The position numbers and the translations under genes are program-made. The notes beneath the pieces were generated by a model. The model saw only the letters and a list, made by a program, of their open reading frames with translations. It had not been told where the DNA came from and ran no database searches. DNA of 64,000 bases from Arthrobacter alpinus (GTDB taxonomy: Bacteria > Actinomycetota > Actinomycetes > Actinomycetales > Micrococcaceae), in the NCBI RefSeq assembly GCF_900105965.1, contig NZ_FNTV01000001.1, positions 310,001 to 374,000 of the forward strand. The letters run 5' to 3'. This document shows positions 1 through 8,500 of this stretch, piece by piece (position 1 is the first letter of the stretch; every line of letters begins with the position of its first letter).

Positions 1-80
1 CAACGCCATTGTCGTTCGAAGGCCATCGTGGGGAAGTACATTTGTTGGTGGACCACAAGAAATTCTCCCAAGGAGCCGCC

Positions 81-926
81 ATGTCAATCCTGATGAACGT
101 TGCCCAACTGCAGGAGCGCATATCCGCCGGAAAGCGGACAGTGCTGCTGGATGTGCGCTGGGTGCTGGGCGATCCCCACGGCCATGACCACTATCTGTCC
201 GGACACATTCCCGGGGCCGTCTTTGTGGACATGGACGCGCAGCTGGCCTCCCATGGGCGTCCCGAAGATGGCCGCCACCCGCTGCCCACCGAGGCCGATT
301 TTGCCCAAACCGTGCGGACCTGGGGCATTAACGGCGGTGACACTGTTGTGATTTACGACGACGCCGGGTCTGCCGCCGCTGCCCGCGCTTGGTGGCTGCT
401 GGGCTACTCAGGCATAGCCAACGTTTACCTGCTCGACGGCGGTTTGGCGCCCTGGCGGGCCGCCGGCCTTCCCCTGGAGCAAGGCGAGGAAACAGCGGAA
501 CCAGGTGACGCCGTCGTCCGCTATGGGGCGAAGGAAACTATTGACAGCGACGGTGCCGCCGCGTGGGCAGGTATCCTGCTCGATGCGCGGGCGGGGGAGC
601 GGTACCGGGGGGAGGTGGAGCCCATGGATCCGCGGGCCGGGCACATTCCGGGAGCCGTGAGCGCGCCAACTACGGAGAATCTGGCCCCGGACAAGACGTT
701 TTTGCCGGCAGCGTGGCTTGGGGCACGGTTTGCCGCGTTGGGTGTTGCGCCGGGAAGTTCCGTGGCCGTGTATTGCGGATCGGGTGTGACGGCGGCACAT
801 CAAATTGCCGCGCTGGAGATCGCCGGATTTAGGGCTGCACTCTATCCGGGATCGTGGTCGGCGTGGTCCAATCAGCCTGGGCGGCCGGTTGCCACGGGTG
901 CTGACGGCGATAGGGTTGAGGGATGA
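81..926 (+). CDS. sulfurtransferase with two rhodanese domains
   Basis: Probable thiosulfate or 3-mercaptopyruvate sulfurtransferase of about 281 residues, moving sulfane sulfur from a donor to a thiophilic acceptor in the cytoplasm. The N-terminal rhodanese domain has the LLDVRW and GHIPGAVFVD signatures, and the C-terminal domain has GHIPGA and the active-site loop VYCGSGVTA with the catalytic Cys. The reading frame is open upstream to position 9, but ATG 81 is preceded by AAGGAG with a 5-base gap, so I take that start. The stop overlaps the next start in an ATGA, which suggests translational coupling with the alcohol dehydrogenase. Whether thiosulfate or mercaptopyruvate is preferred cannot be read from the motif with certainty. 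The 80 bases before the gene show nothing else. Confidence 0.9.
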   Translation: MSILMNVAQLQERISAGKRTVLLDVRWVLGDPHGHDHYLSGHIPGAVFVDMDAQLASHGRPEDGRHPLPTEADFAQTVRTWGINGGDTVVIYDDAGSAAAARAWWLLGYSGIANVYLLDGGLAPWRAAGLPLEQGEETAEPGDAVVRYGAKETIDSDGAAAWAGILLDARAGERYRGEVEPMDPRAGHIPGAVSAPTTENLAPDKTFLPAAWLGARFAALGVAPGSSVAVYCGSGVTAAHQIAALEIAGFRAALYPGSWSAWSNQPGRPVATGADGDRVEG

Positions 927-1972
927 CCCAAGTTAAAGTTTATTCAGCAGTATCGGCCACCTCAGGGCTTCGCCCCGGCAAAGTGGAGCGCCGCGAACCC
1001 GGACCCCACGATGTTGCCATCGACATTGAATTTTGCGGGCTGTGCCACTCGGATGTGCACACCATCCGGTCCGAATGGGGACCGGCAAAGTACCCGCTGG
1101 TGCCCGGCCACGAGATCGTCGGCGTCGTGAGCCGGGTGGGTGATTCCGTTGAAGGCTTTACGGTTGGCCAGCGCGTAGGCGTGGGCTGCATGGTGGACTC
1201 CTGCCGCGAATGCGATTCCTGCCTCGAGGGCTTTGAGCAGTACTGCGAAGCCGGAAACGTCGGCACCTACGGCTCAGTTGACCGGCGCAATGGGGACGTC
1301 ATTACCCAGGGCGGTTACTCACAGGGCATCGTGGTGGATGAAAACTACGTCGTGCACATCCCCGAAGGCATGGATCCGGCAGCCGCCGCACCGCTGTTGT
1401 GTGCCGGAGTCACCACATACTCGCCGCTGCGCTACCTTGACGTTCAGGAGGGTGACGCGGTGGGCGTGATTGGCTTGGGCGGATTGGGCCACATGGGAGT
1501 CAAGATTGCCAAAGCCCTGGGTGCAACGGTGACGGTCTTCACCACCTCACCGGCCAAGGCCCCTGACGCGCTGGCGCTCGGTGCCGACAACGTTGTGGTG
1601 TCTTCAGATCCCGAGGCAATGGCTTCCGCCAAGGGAACGCTAAACGTCATCCTGGACACGGTTGCCGCAGTTCACGACCTCAACCCCTACATGCGTACCT
1701 TGGCCCGGGATGGTGCCCTGATCCAACTGGGGTTGCCCTCCGAGAAGATGCCGCCGGTCGATCCGGGGCTGCTGATCCGCAAGCGCCTCGCCTACGGTGG
1801 GTCCTTGATTGGCGGTATCGCCGAGACGCAGGAAATGCTTGATTTCTGTGCCGAGCACGGCATCGCCTCAGACATTGAAATGGTCAAGGCCACCGAGCTG
1901 GACGAGGCCTACGACCGCATGGTGGTTGGCGACGTCAAATACCGCTTTGTGCTCGACGTGGCCACCATCTAA
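923..1972 (+). CDS. zinc-dependent alcohol dehydrogenase, NAD(P)-binding
   Basis: Medium-chain dehydrogenase of 349 residues in the cinnamyl alcohol dehydrogenase/YahK-like branch, expected to interconvert aldehydes and primary alcohols with NAD(P)(H). Cys41-His42 and His63-Glu64 supply catalytic zinc ligands, and Cys94, Cys97, Cys100 and Cys108 form the structural zinc lobe. The Rossmann motif GLGGLGHMG lies near residue 185. The ATG overlaps the stop of the rhodanese gene by four bases and the HIT gene follows after 17 bases, so the three probably share a transcript. Cofactor and substrate are not determined; the CAD-like branch usually prefers NADPH. Confidence 0.93.
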   Translation: MTQVKVYSAVSATSGLRPGKVERREPGPHDVAIDIEFCGLCHSDVHTIRSEWGPAKYPLVPGHEIVGVVSRVGDSVEGFTVGQRVGVGCMVDSCRECDSCLEGFEQYCEAGNVGTYGSVDRRNGDVITQGGYSQGIVVDENYVVHIPEGMDPAAAAPLLCAGVTTYSPLRYLDVQEGDAVGVIGLGGLGHMGVKIAKALGATVTVFTTSPAKAPDALALGADNVVVSSDPEAMASAKGTLNVILDTVAAVHDLNPYMRTLARDGALIQLGLPSEKMPPVDPGLLIRKRLAYGGSLIGGIAETQEMLDFCAEHGIASDIEMVKATELDEAYDRMVVGDVKYRFVLDVATI

Positions 1973-1989
1973 CTCTTTAGGAGCATTTC

Positions 1990-2418
1990 TTGAGCACTTT
2001 ATTCAGCAAGATTATTAGCGGTGAGATCCCCGGGCGTTTCATTTGGAAGGACGAGGATTGTGTTTCCTTCCTGACCATTGGGCCCATCACCGATGGCCAC
2101 GTCCTGGTGGTTCCGCGCCAGGAAGTGGACAAGTGGACCGACGCCTCACCGGATCTCATGGCAAAACTCATGAGTGTTTCGCAGAGCATCGGACAAGCCC
2201 AGCTGGCTGCCTTTGGGGCTCCCCGCTCCGGTGTGATCGTGGCGGGTTTTGAGGTTGAGCACCTGCATATTCATGTGTTCCCGGCCTATGGGCTGGAAAA
2301 CTTCAGCTTTGCCGCCGTGGATAACAACCCTGATCCGGCTGTCCTGGACGCCAACGCTGAAAAGTTGCGGCTCGCCCTGCGCGAGGCCGGACACGGAGAG
2401 TTCGTCCCCGAGGCTTAA
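1990..2418 (+). CDS. HIT family protein
   Basis: Histidine triad protein of 142 residues, a nucleotide-binding hydrolase or transferase family acting on AMP-linked substrates. The triad appears as HLHIHVF near residue 88, and the N-terminal STLFSKIISGEIPGRF block is typical of bacterial HIT proteins. The start is TTG 1990, supported by AGGAG at 1979-1983 with a 6-base spacer; no ATG fits the family N-terminus better. It is the third gene of the run that begins with the rhodanese. The physiological substrate of bacterial HIT proteins is usually unknown, and nothing nearby settles it. Confidence 0.93.
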   Translation: MSTLFSKIISGEIPGRFIWKDEDCVSFLTIGPITDGHVLVVPRQEVDKWTDASPDLMAKLMSVSQSIGQAQLAAFGAPRSGVIVAGFEVEHLHIHVFPAYGLENFSFAAVDNNPDPAVLDANAEKLRLALREAGHGEFVPEA

Positions 2419-2426
2419 CACCGCGA

Positions 2427-2502
2427 TTCATGCACACCGTTAGTGCCGAATGTGGCGCCACTTCCAATGTGGCGCCACATTCGGCGTTAACCACGCGCAG
2501 AA
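2427..2502 (+). repeat. palindromic intergenic element A
   Basis: A 17-bp perfect stem (2445-2461 pairing with 2469-2485, core GTGGCGCCACATTCGGC on the right arm) closes a 7-base loop, and flanks pair further with mismatches out to outer ends TTCATGCAC and GCGCAGAA. It has the same architecture as the element at 4328-4402. It follows the HIT gene and faces the end of the TetR gene, so it could serve as a two-way terminator, but there is no T-tract and the shared outer ends favour a dispersed REP-like family. Confidence 0.75.
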
Positions 2503-2532
2503 GCAAACGACGGCGCCTGGTTGCGTGGGTGG

Positions 2533-3093
2533 CTACGTCCGGGACGGGATGAATGCCGCCCGAAAAATGGCACGCGCCCTTGCCGCTGCGTCGGCGCGCT
2601 CGCCAACAGGGGTTCGTGCCAAGAGCATGGCCAGCATCGAGATGGCCAGCATGACATCGGCGGCCTCCACATGATGCGCTATTCGCCCCTGTTCTTGATC
2701 GCGAGCTAAAAGTGCCGCCACAACCGCCGTCATCCGCGTGGCCAGGTGTTCGGTGCGTTCATCGCGCTCTGATGTGATCATGTCTATCAGGGCCGTCGAT
2801 GTGATTACCTGCTCCGCCACGCTGTTAAAAAGATCAACGAGCGTCGAATCGGTGCGGGCGCCCAGCTCTTCCAGCGCGGTGATGTTGTCATCAAAAACAG
2901 CAACCGCCAGGGAAATCCTGTCCGGGAAATGGCGGTACAGGCTGCCCTGCCCCACCCCGGCAAGCTTGGCTACGGAACTCAGCGGCGCCATGAAGCCGGA
3001 CTCGGCAAATACCTCTCGCGCTGCTGCTATCAGGGCAGCCCTATTGGCAGGTCCGGCACTGGGTCCAAGGTTTACTTTCGCTTTCGTTGACAC
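2533..3093 (-). CDS. TetR/AcrR family transcriptional regulator
   Basis: TetR-type repressor of 186 residues. The N-terminal helix-turn-helix runs over about residues 15-62 and includes AREVFAESGF, LAGVGQGSLYRHFPDR; the remaining helices form the ligand domain. The start is GTG 3093. It has no clear Shine-Dalgarno, but the minus strand shows TATAGA (plus 3102-3107) eight bases upstream, so a leaderless mRNA is likely. A perfect palindrome lies just beyond this box at 3108-3127 and is the obvious autoregulatory operator. The divergent neighbour is the SDR gene at 3271, the probable regulated target. Ligand unknown. Confidence 0.9.
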   Translation of the reverse strand: MSTKAKVNLGPSAGPANRAALIAAAREVFAESGFMAPLSSVAKLAGVGQGSLYRHFPDRISLAVAVFDDNITALEELGARTDSTLVDLFNSVAEQVITSTALIDMITSERDERTEHLATRMTAVVAALLARDQEQGRIAHHVEAADVMLAISMLAMLLARTPVGERADAAARARAIFRAAFIPSRT

Positions 3094-3107
3094 GGGGCCA
3101 GTCTATA

Positions 3108-3127
3108 ACCGGACAGTGCTGTCCGGT
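3108..3127. promoter_or_regulatory. TetR operator palindrome
   Basis: ACCGGACAG and CTGTCCGGT form a perfect 9-bp inverted repeat with a 2-base centre. It lies directly upstream of the minus-strand TATAGA box of the TetR gene, inside the 177-base gap shared with the divergent SDR gene. Position and symmetry fit an operator bound by the TetR dimer. Assignment to this regulator is inferred. Confidence 0.75.
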
Positions 3128-3270
3128 AGTCTTGTGGAAGGCAAGGACCCATTTTGAACAGTGGGACCGCGAAGTTGAACTGGCGATGATGGGCGCTTCC
3201 CTCTAGGCAGGCCTACGAATGCCACACCAGTCAGCGCCACACCTACCCATGAAACGGAGAACATTCTCTT

Positions 3271-4317
3271 ATGAGCAACAACCCCAACAACCTCAGCGGC
3301 GAGTCAACTATCAGCACCTGGCTGGCGGATCCTGCCGGTGGCCCCGTGTTCCGCGCAATGTTGGCCCAGGGTGGTCAGGACGGCGAGTCGCTGCGCCCCG
3401 TGTCCAAGATGGCGCTGAACCGCCTCGTGCAGGTCAGTCAGGGTGCGTTCACCCAGGAGATGGTGGATGCTCTGGTCCTGCGTGTGGAGGCCGGGGACAT
3501 CCCTGTCGAAACCGCGGCCCAGGCTCCCGTCGAGGCAAGTGGCCCGGAGACTCCGCCCTGGGTTGAGAAGGTCACCACGGGCCGCTTTTCGGGTAAGACG
3601 ATCATCATCACGGGTGCCGGTTCAGGCATTGGCCGGGCTACGGCGTCTCGTGTTGCCCGTGAGGGTGGCCGGGTTGTCGCCGTCGACATTTCCGCCGAGC
3701 GCCTGGCCGATTTTGCCGCTTCCCTGCCCGAGGGCAATATCGTCTCGGTTTCCGGTGATATTACCGACGACGCCGCCGTGGCAGCCATCGTTGAGGCCGC
3801 CGGTGAGCGCATTGACGGTTTGGCCAACATCGCCGGGATTATGGACAACATGACGCCCGTTCACGAGGTAGCCGACGATGTTTGGAACCGTGTGTTCAAC
3901 ATCAACGTCAATGGCACCATGAAGCTCATGCGCGCCGTGGTCCCTGCCATGCTTGCCCAGGCGCAGGGTTCCATTGTCAACGTGGCCTCCGAGGCTGCGC
4001 TGCGCGGTTCGGCCGCGGGAGCTGCATACACGGCGTCCAAGCACGCCGTCGCCGGCCTGACCAAGAGCAGCGCGTTCATGTACGGTCCCAGCGGAATCCG
4101 CGTCAACGCCGTCGCACCGGGCCCGGTCATCACCAACATCGAAGCCAGGTTCGACTCCGAGCTCGGTGCAAGTCGTGTCCGCCGTGCCATGGCGGTTCTG
4201 CCCGATCCTGTTGAAGGTGATGCGCTCGCAGCCTCCATTACGTTCCTCCTCAGCGACGACGGCGTCAATGTCAACGGCGTCATCCTGCCCTCCGACGGCG
4301 GCTGGTCGGCAGCCTAA
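3271..4317 (+). CDS. SDR oxidoreductase with an extra N-terminal domain
   Basis: Protein of 348 residues. Residues 105-348 are a classical short-chain dehydrogenase/reductase: TGAGSGIG for the dinucleotide at 114-121, NIAG, catalytic Ser in VASEA, and YTASK with Tyr and Lys. Residues 1-100 are additional, containing ISTWLADPAGGPVF and an alpha-helical stretch, then a Pro/Ala linker. From memory this block resembles the short helical C-terminal tail of some actinobacterial GH3 beta-glucosidases; that is a recollection, not a search. GGAG at 3256-3259 precedes ATG 3271 by 11 bases. The divergent TetR gene and its operator suggest induction by a substrate. The substrate is unknown. Confidence 0.9.
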   Translation: MSNNPNNLSGESTISTWLADPAGGPVFRAMLAQGGQDGESLRPVSKMALNRLVQVSQGAFTQEMVDALVLRVEAGDIPVETAAQAPVEASGPETPPWVEKVTTGRFSGKTIIITGAGSGIGRATASRVAREGGRVVAVDISAERLADFAASLPEGNIVSVSGDITDDAAVAAIVEAAGERIDGLANIAGIMDNMTPVHEVADDVWNRVFNINVNGTMKLMRAVVPAMLAQAQGSIVNVASEAALRGSAAGAAYTASKHAVAGLTKSSAFMYGPSGIRVNAVAPGPVITNIEARFDSELGASRVRRAMAVLPDPVEGDALAASITFLLSDDGVNVNGVILPSDGGWSAA

Positions 4318-4327
4318 ATCCTCCGGT

Positions 4328-4402
4328 TTCTGCGCACGGCTGCGAACGAATAGTGCGCCACTTTCGAAGTGGCGCACTATTCGCCATTGACGGGACGCAG
4401 AA
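4328..4402 (+). repeat. palindromic intergenic element B
   Basis: CGAATAGTGCGCCACTT at 4347-4363 pairs perfectly with 4367-4383 around a TCG loop, and the outer ends TTCTGCG (4328) and CGCAGAA (4402) are also inverted. Length, outer ends and the core GAAT...GCGCCACTT...GTGGCGC...ATTCG match element A at 2427-2502. It sits between the SDR stop and the leader of the protease gene. Confidence 0.75.
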
Positions 4403-4422
4403 TTTACACACCACCCGTGGGT

Positions 4423-4428
4423 TAGCAT
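4423..4428 (+). promoter_or_regulatory. -10 box TAGCAT of the protease leader
   Basis: TAGCAT lies seven bases before ATG 4436, the spacing expected of a leaderless transcript. No convincing -35 is visible. Confidence 0.45.
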
Positions 4429-4435
4429 TCTCGTA

Positions 4436-4516
4436 ATGGGTACCTGTGGATACAAATTTGATGCTGGTTGGGGTGGTTGTTCCATGAGAAGTGCCATGAC
4501 GGGACGGATTCAGTGA
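4436..4516 (+). CDS. possible 26-codon leader ORF coupled to the protease gene
   Basis: ATG 4436 opens a 26-residue frame (Gly-rich, two Cys, ends GRIQ) whose TGA at 4514-4516 overlaps the GTG start of the protease at 4513 in a GTGA. A -10-like TAGCAT seven bases upstream would make this ATG the 5' end of the mRNA. The arrangement fits a leaderless leader peptide that delivers ribosomes to a downstream start with a weak Shine-Dalgarno. It could be chance: no conservation can be checked here. Confidence 0.4.
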   Translation: MGTCGYKFDAGWGGCSMRSAMTGRIQ

Positions 4517-5535
4517 GCGGGCGCGATCCCGGCTCACCCTCTGGACGCACACCCCAGTGGGTGCATGACGAAGAGGTCCAGCGGCTGGTCGGCGCCATGC
4601 AGGGCGACAGCTCCGTGGCGAAGCCGCGTCACCGGTTCGGCCGCGGCCGTTCGACCAAGGCAACCGTGAAGCGGCGATCCCCGGCAAGAGTGCTGCTGAC
4701 AGTGTGCACGGCTCTGGCGATTGTCGGGGCAGGTGTCTGGTACGTGAGTCCCGATCTGGGTGAGAAGATCTCAACGGCCATTGTTGGCGAGCAGTTCCAC
4801 GAGCCAGGCTCAGGCAGCATTCTCAATGCGGGGAGCCAATGGTCCGCGGGCTATCCGCCCCGGGGCATCGAAGCGGACAAGAACCCTCTGGGGCAACCCG
4901 CCATGCCTGCCCAGAGCAGTGACAGCTACACCTTCATTGATGACGCGGGAGCTTTTGTTGCTTACGACCCCTGCCGCCCCATCCACTATGTGACGCGCCC
5001 AGACAACGCGCCGCCGGGTGGCCAGCAGCTGATTGCCGATGCCGTGGCTGCCGCGTCAAAGGCAGCGGGATTGGTGTTCATCGACGACGGCGAAACCACC
5101 GAGGGCTTCAGCGAAGACCGCTCGGTGTACCAGCCTGACAGGTATGGGGAACAGTGGGCGCCGGTGCTTTTCGTGTGGGAAACGCCGAAGGATGAACCCC
5201 AATTCGCCATCGACGAGACGCCCGGCGTGGAGAATGTGGCAGGTCTGGGCGGCAGCCAGCCAATCGTGGGTGAGGCGGGCAGCCGAGTGTATGTCACCGG
5301 CACGGTTCAGCTCAACGAGCTCGTCTTTGACAATCTCCTGACGGCGCCCAACGGCACTGCGCTCGCCGGTGGGATTGTCCAACATGAACTGGGGCATGTT
5401 CTTGGGCTGGGCCACGTACAGGACCCAACCCAATTGATGTATGAACACGGGCAGCAGGACATCACCAGCTATGCGGACGGCGACCTCACCGGGCTCGCGA
5501 AACTTGGCCAGGGGAAGTGCTACGCCAACCATTGA
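4513..5535 (+). CDS. membrane-anchored zinc metalloprotease, matrixin-like
   Basis: Protein of about 340 residues from GTG 4513. An N-terminal cytoplasmic basic stretch precedes one membrane segment at about residues 59-78, so the rest is likely outside the cell. The zinc site HELGHVLGLGH is at 291-301, the HExxHxxGxxH signature of metzincins, followed by a Met in LMYEHG that can form the Met-turn. These place it near family M10. The frame extends upstream to TTG 4468, but the GTG overlaps the stop of a 26-codon ORF and gives a normal start. It converges on hrpA with a 13-base gap. Substrate unknown. Confidence 0.8.
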   Translation: MSGRDPGSPSGRTPQWVHDEEVQRLVGAMQGDSSVAKPRHRFGRGRSTKATVKRRSPARVLLTVCTALAIVGAGVWYVSPDLGEKISTAIVGEQFHEPGSGSILNAGSQWSAGYPPRGIEADKNPLGQPAMPAQSSDSYTFIDDAGAFVAYDPCRPIHYVTRPDNAPPGGQQLIADAVAAASKAAGLVFIDDGETTEGFSEDRSVYQPDRYGEQWAPVLFVWETPKDEPQFAIDETPGVENVAGLGGSQPIVGEAGSRVYVTGTVQLNELVFDNLLTAPNGTALAGGIVQHELGHVLGLGHVQDPTQLMYEHGQQDITSYADGDLTGLAKLGQGKCYANH

Positions 5536-5548
5536 TGGAGCGCTTGGG

Positions 5549-8500
5549 CTAGGACATCGCCTTTGCCAATGCCACCCGAATACGTTTCTCAGAGACCGAA
5601 TACGCCGTCCCCAGCTCCACGGCAAACAAGCTGACGCGCAGTTCCTCGATCATCCAGCGCACATGCTCGAGCCCGGCAGTTGACCGTTGGGCGGGCAGCA
5701 AAGCCGCCACGGCGTCGTCGTACTCGTCCTCCAAGCGCTGCACCGCAGCCATCGACTGCCCGTCGCGATTCACATTTGACGGCAGCTTCTCCAGCCGCTT
5801 CTCAATCGCTGTGAGGTAGCGCGGCAGTTGGCTGAGCTGGGCAAAGCCGGTCTTGGCCACGAACCCTGGATAGACCAGCAGTTCCAGTTGTTGCTTGATG
5901 TCGTTGAGCGCACTGATGAGCGGCAGGCTGGTGGTTGCCCGCAGCGCTTTTTGGATGCGCATAGTGGAGGCCAAGACCCGTTCGACGACGGCCGTCACCG
6001 AGAACACCGTGTCGATCAGTTCCGCGCGCACCACTTCATACAGCGCGTCGAATTCTTCTTTGCTCCACGGCAACGCGGCGGGGGTGAGCTTGTCGATCGT
6101 GGCCAAGGTGCAATCGGCAATCAGCTCCGTGACGCTGCCGTGCGGGTTCTGGCTGAACGTGAGCTTTTCGGTGTTGCTCAGGTGATCCAGAACGTATCGA
6201 TCCGGCGACGGAACACGCAGGGCCAAAAGACGGATGACGCCGCCGCGCATGGCAGCTTCTTGCACGTCCTGGCGCTGGAACACACGAATTCCGGCCAGGG
6301 AACCCTCATCGATCAGTGCCGGATAACCCGTCACGGTGTGCCCGCCCACCAGACGCTTGACCTCGCGGGGCAGGGTGCCCACGTTCCATTCGGTCAGGCC
6401 GGAACGTTCCTGGATGCCATCAGCTACAGGGCCCACGGCCGCGAGGGACCCGCCACGAGCTTGCGAGTGGGGGGAGCGGCTGGGGATCGGACCCGGCGCT
6501 CCCGCTGCCTGTGCACCTTTCGCTGGGGCGCCCTTGCCGTTCATTCCGGCAGGCACACCGAGCGTGGTCCGGCTGGCCTGGGTGGTCTTGGGTGTAGCCC
6601 CCAACGATTCCGCGATGGCGCGGCGGGTGGCGCCTGCCAGTTGAGCCTGCAGGGCCGCCAGGTCCTGTCCTTCTTCCAGGACGCCGCCATTTTTTTCCAC
6701 CACGGAGAACGCCATGCGCAAATGCGAGGGCACGGCGTCCCAATTCCATGAGCCCGGCGGGATCACATGCCCCTTGATGCGTCGCAGGGCAAGCTCCAGC
6801 GACGCCTCCAGTCCATCAATTGACGGGTCAAAATCCTCGGCCAGCGACGCCGCAGCCTGCTTGGCAACATCCGGCGCCGGAATGAAGTTCTTCCGGATCG
6901 CCTTGGGCAGCGACTTGATCAGCGCCGTCACCAGCTCGGCCCGCAGCCCGGGGATCTGCCACCTGAACGGGGCTTCGGAGAGCTGGTTCAGGAACAACAA
7001 CGGAACCTGCACCGTCACGCCGTCGGACGGGTTGGGCGCAGCACCGGGGGCGGTGGGGTGGAACTCGTAGGACAGGGGCAGCTCAAACTCGCCCTGGGTC
7101 CAGGTCTTGGGGAAGGCCGCCTCATCGAGGGCGGGTTCCTCGGCCATGACCACCTGGGTGTCGAAGTCCAGCAATGCGGCGTTCGTGTGGCGGGCGTCCT
7201 TCCACCACTTGTCGAAGTGCCGCTCGGACACCACGTCGGCACCCACGCGCTCGTCATAGAACTCAAAGAGCGTCTCGTCGTCCACGCGCAGGTCGCGCCG
7301 ACGCATGCGGGTTTCCAGTTCCTCCACCTCGGCCAACAGGGCCTGGTTTCGGTGGAAGAACTTGTGGTTCGTGTGCCAGTCTCCTTCCACGAGGGCATGG
7401 CGGATGAACATTTCCCGGCTGAGTTCCGGATCGATCTTGCCGTAGTGGATGCGGCGGTCCGGCACAATCGGAACCCCGTACAGGGTGACCTTCTCGTGCG
7501 CCATGACGGAGCCCATTTTCTTGGACCAGTGTGGCTCGCTGTACGTGCGCTTGACCAGGTCCGGCGCCACCTGTTCGGCCCACAACGGGTCAAACTTGGC
7601 GGCCACGCGCGCCCAGAGACGCGAGGTCTCCACGAGTTCGGCGGCCATGACCCAATCGGGCGACTTCTTGAACAGGGCAGAGCCCGGGAACACCATGAAC
7701 TTGGTGCCGCGCGCGCCGGCGTACTCACGCTTGCGCTGATCGTAGAGACCAATATGGCTCAACAGACCGGTCAGCAGCGACATGTGGATGGCGTCGTGGT
7801 TGGCCACCGGGTCAATGTCATTGCCGGAGATTTTGATATCCACGGACTTTGCCATCTGCTTGAGCTGGGTGAACAAATCCTGCCACTCACGCACGCGCAG
7901 GTAGTTGATGAATTCGGCCTTGCACAGGCGCCGGAACGCGCTGGAGGACAGCTCGTTCTGCTTCTCCTTGATGTACCGCCACAGATTCAGGAACCCGGTG
8001 AAGTCGGAGTTCTCGTCCTGGAAACGCTTGTGCTTTTCGGTGGCGAGTTGCTGCTTGTCGGTGGGGCGTTCGCGTGGATCCTGAATGGTGAGCGCCGCGG
8101 CGAGCACCATGACCTCGGCCGCAACGCCGCGCTTGGCGGCCTCCACGATCATCCGGCCCAGCCGTGGGTCAACCGGCAGCTGAGACAACTGACGTCCGAC
8201 GCCGGTAATCCCGCCTTGGGCGCTCACGGCGCCCAGCTCGCGCAGGAGGGTGACGCCGTCGGTAATGGCGCGCGAGTCCGGCGGCTGCACGAACGGGAAC
8301 TTCTCCACGTCCTTGGGGCCCTTGGCCACACCCATGGCGGTCATCTGCAGGATGACGGCGGCCAGGTTGGTGCGCAGGATTTCCGGATCCGTGAACTCAC
8401 TGCGGGCGTTGTAGTCCTCTTCGGAGTAGAGGCGGATGCAGATGCCGTCCGAGACACGGCCGCAACGGCCCGAGCGCTGGTTGGCCGAGGCCTGGGAGAC

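Noticed and set aside
2427-4402. Composite transposon around the TetR-SDR pair
   Set aside because: The palindromes are short, no transposase is present and no target-site duplication is apparent, so only a repeat-family interpretation is kept.
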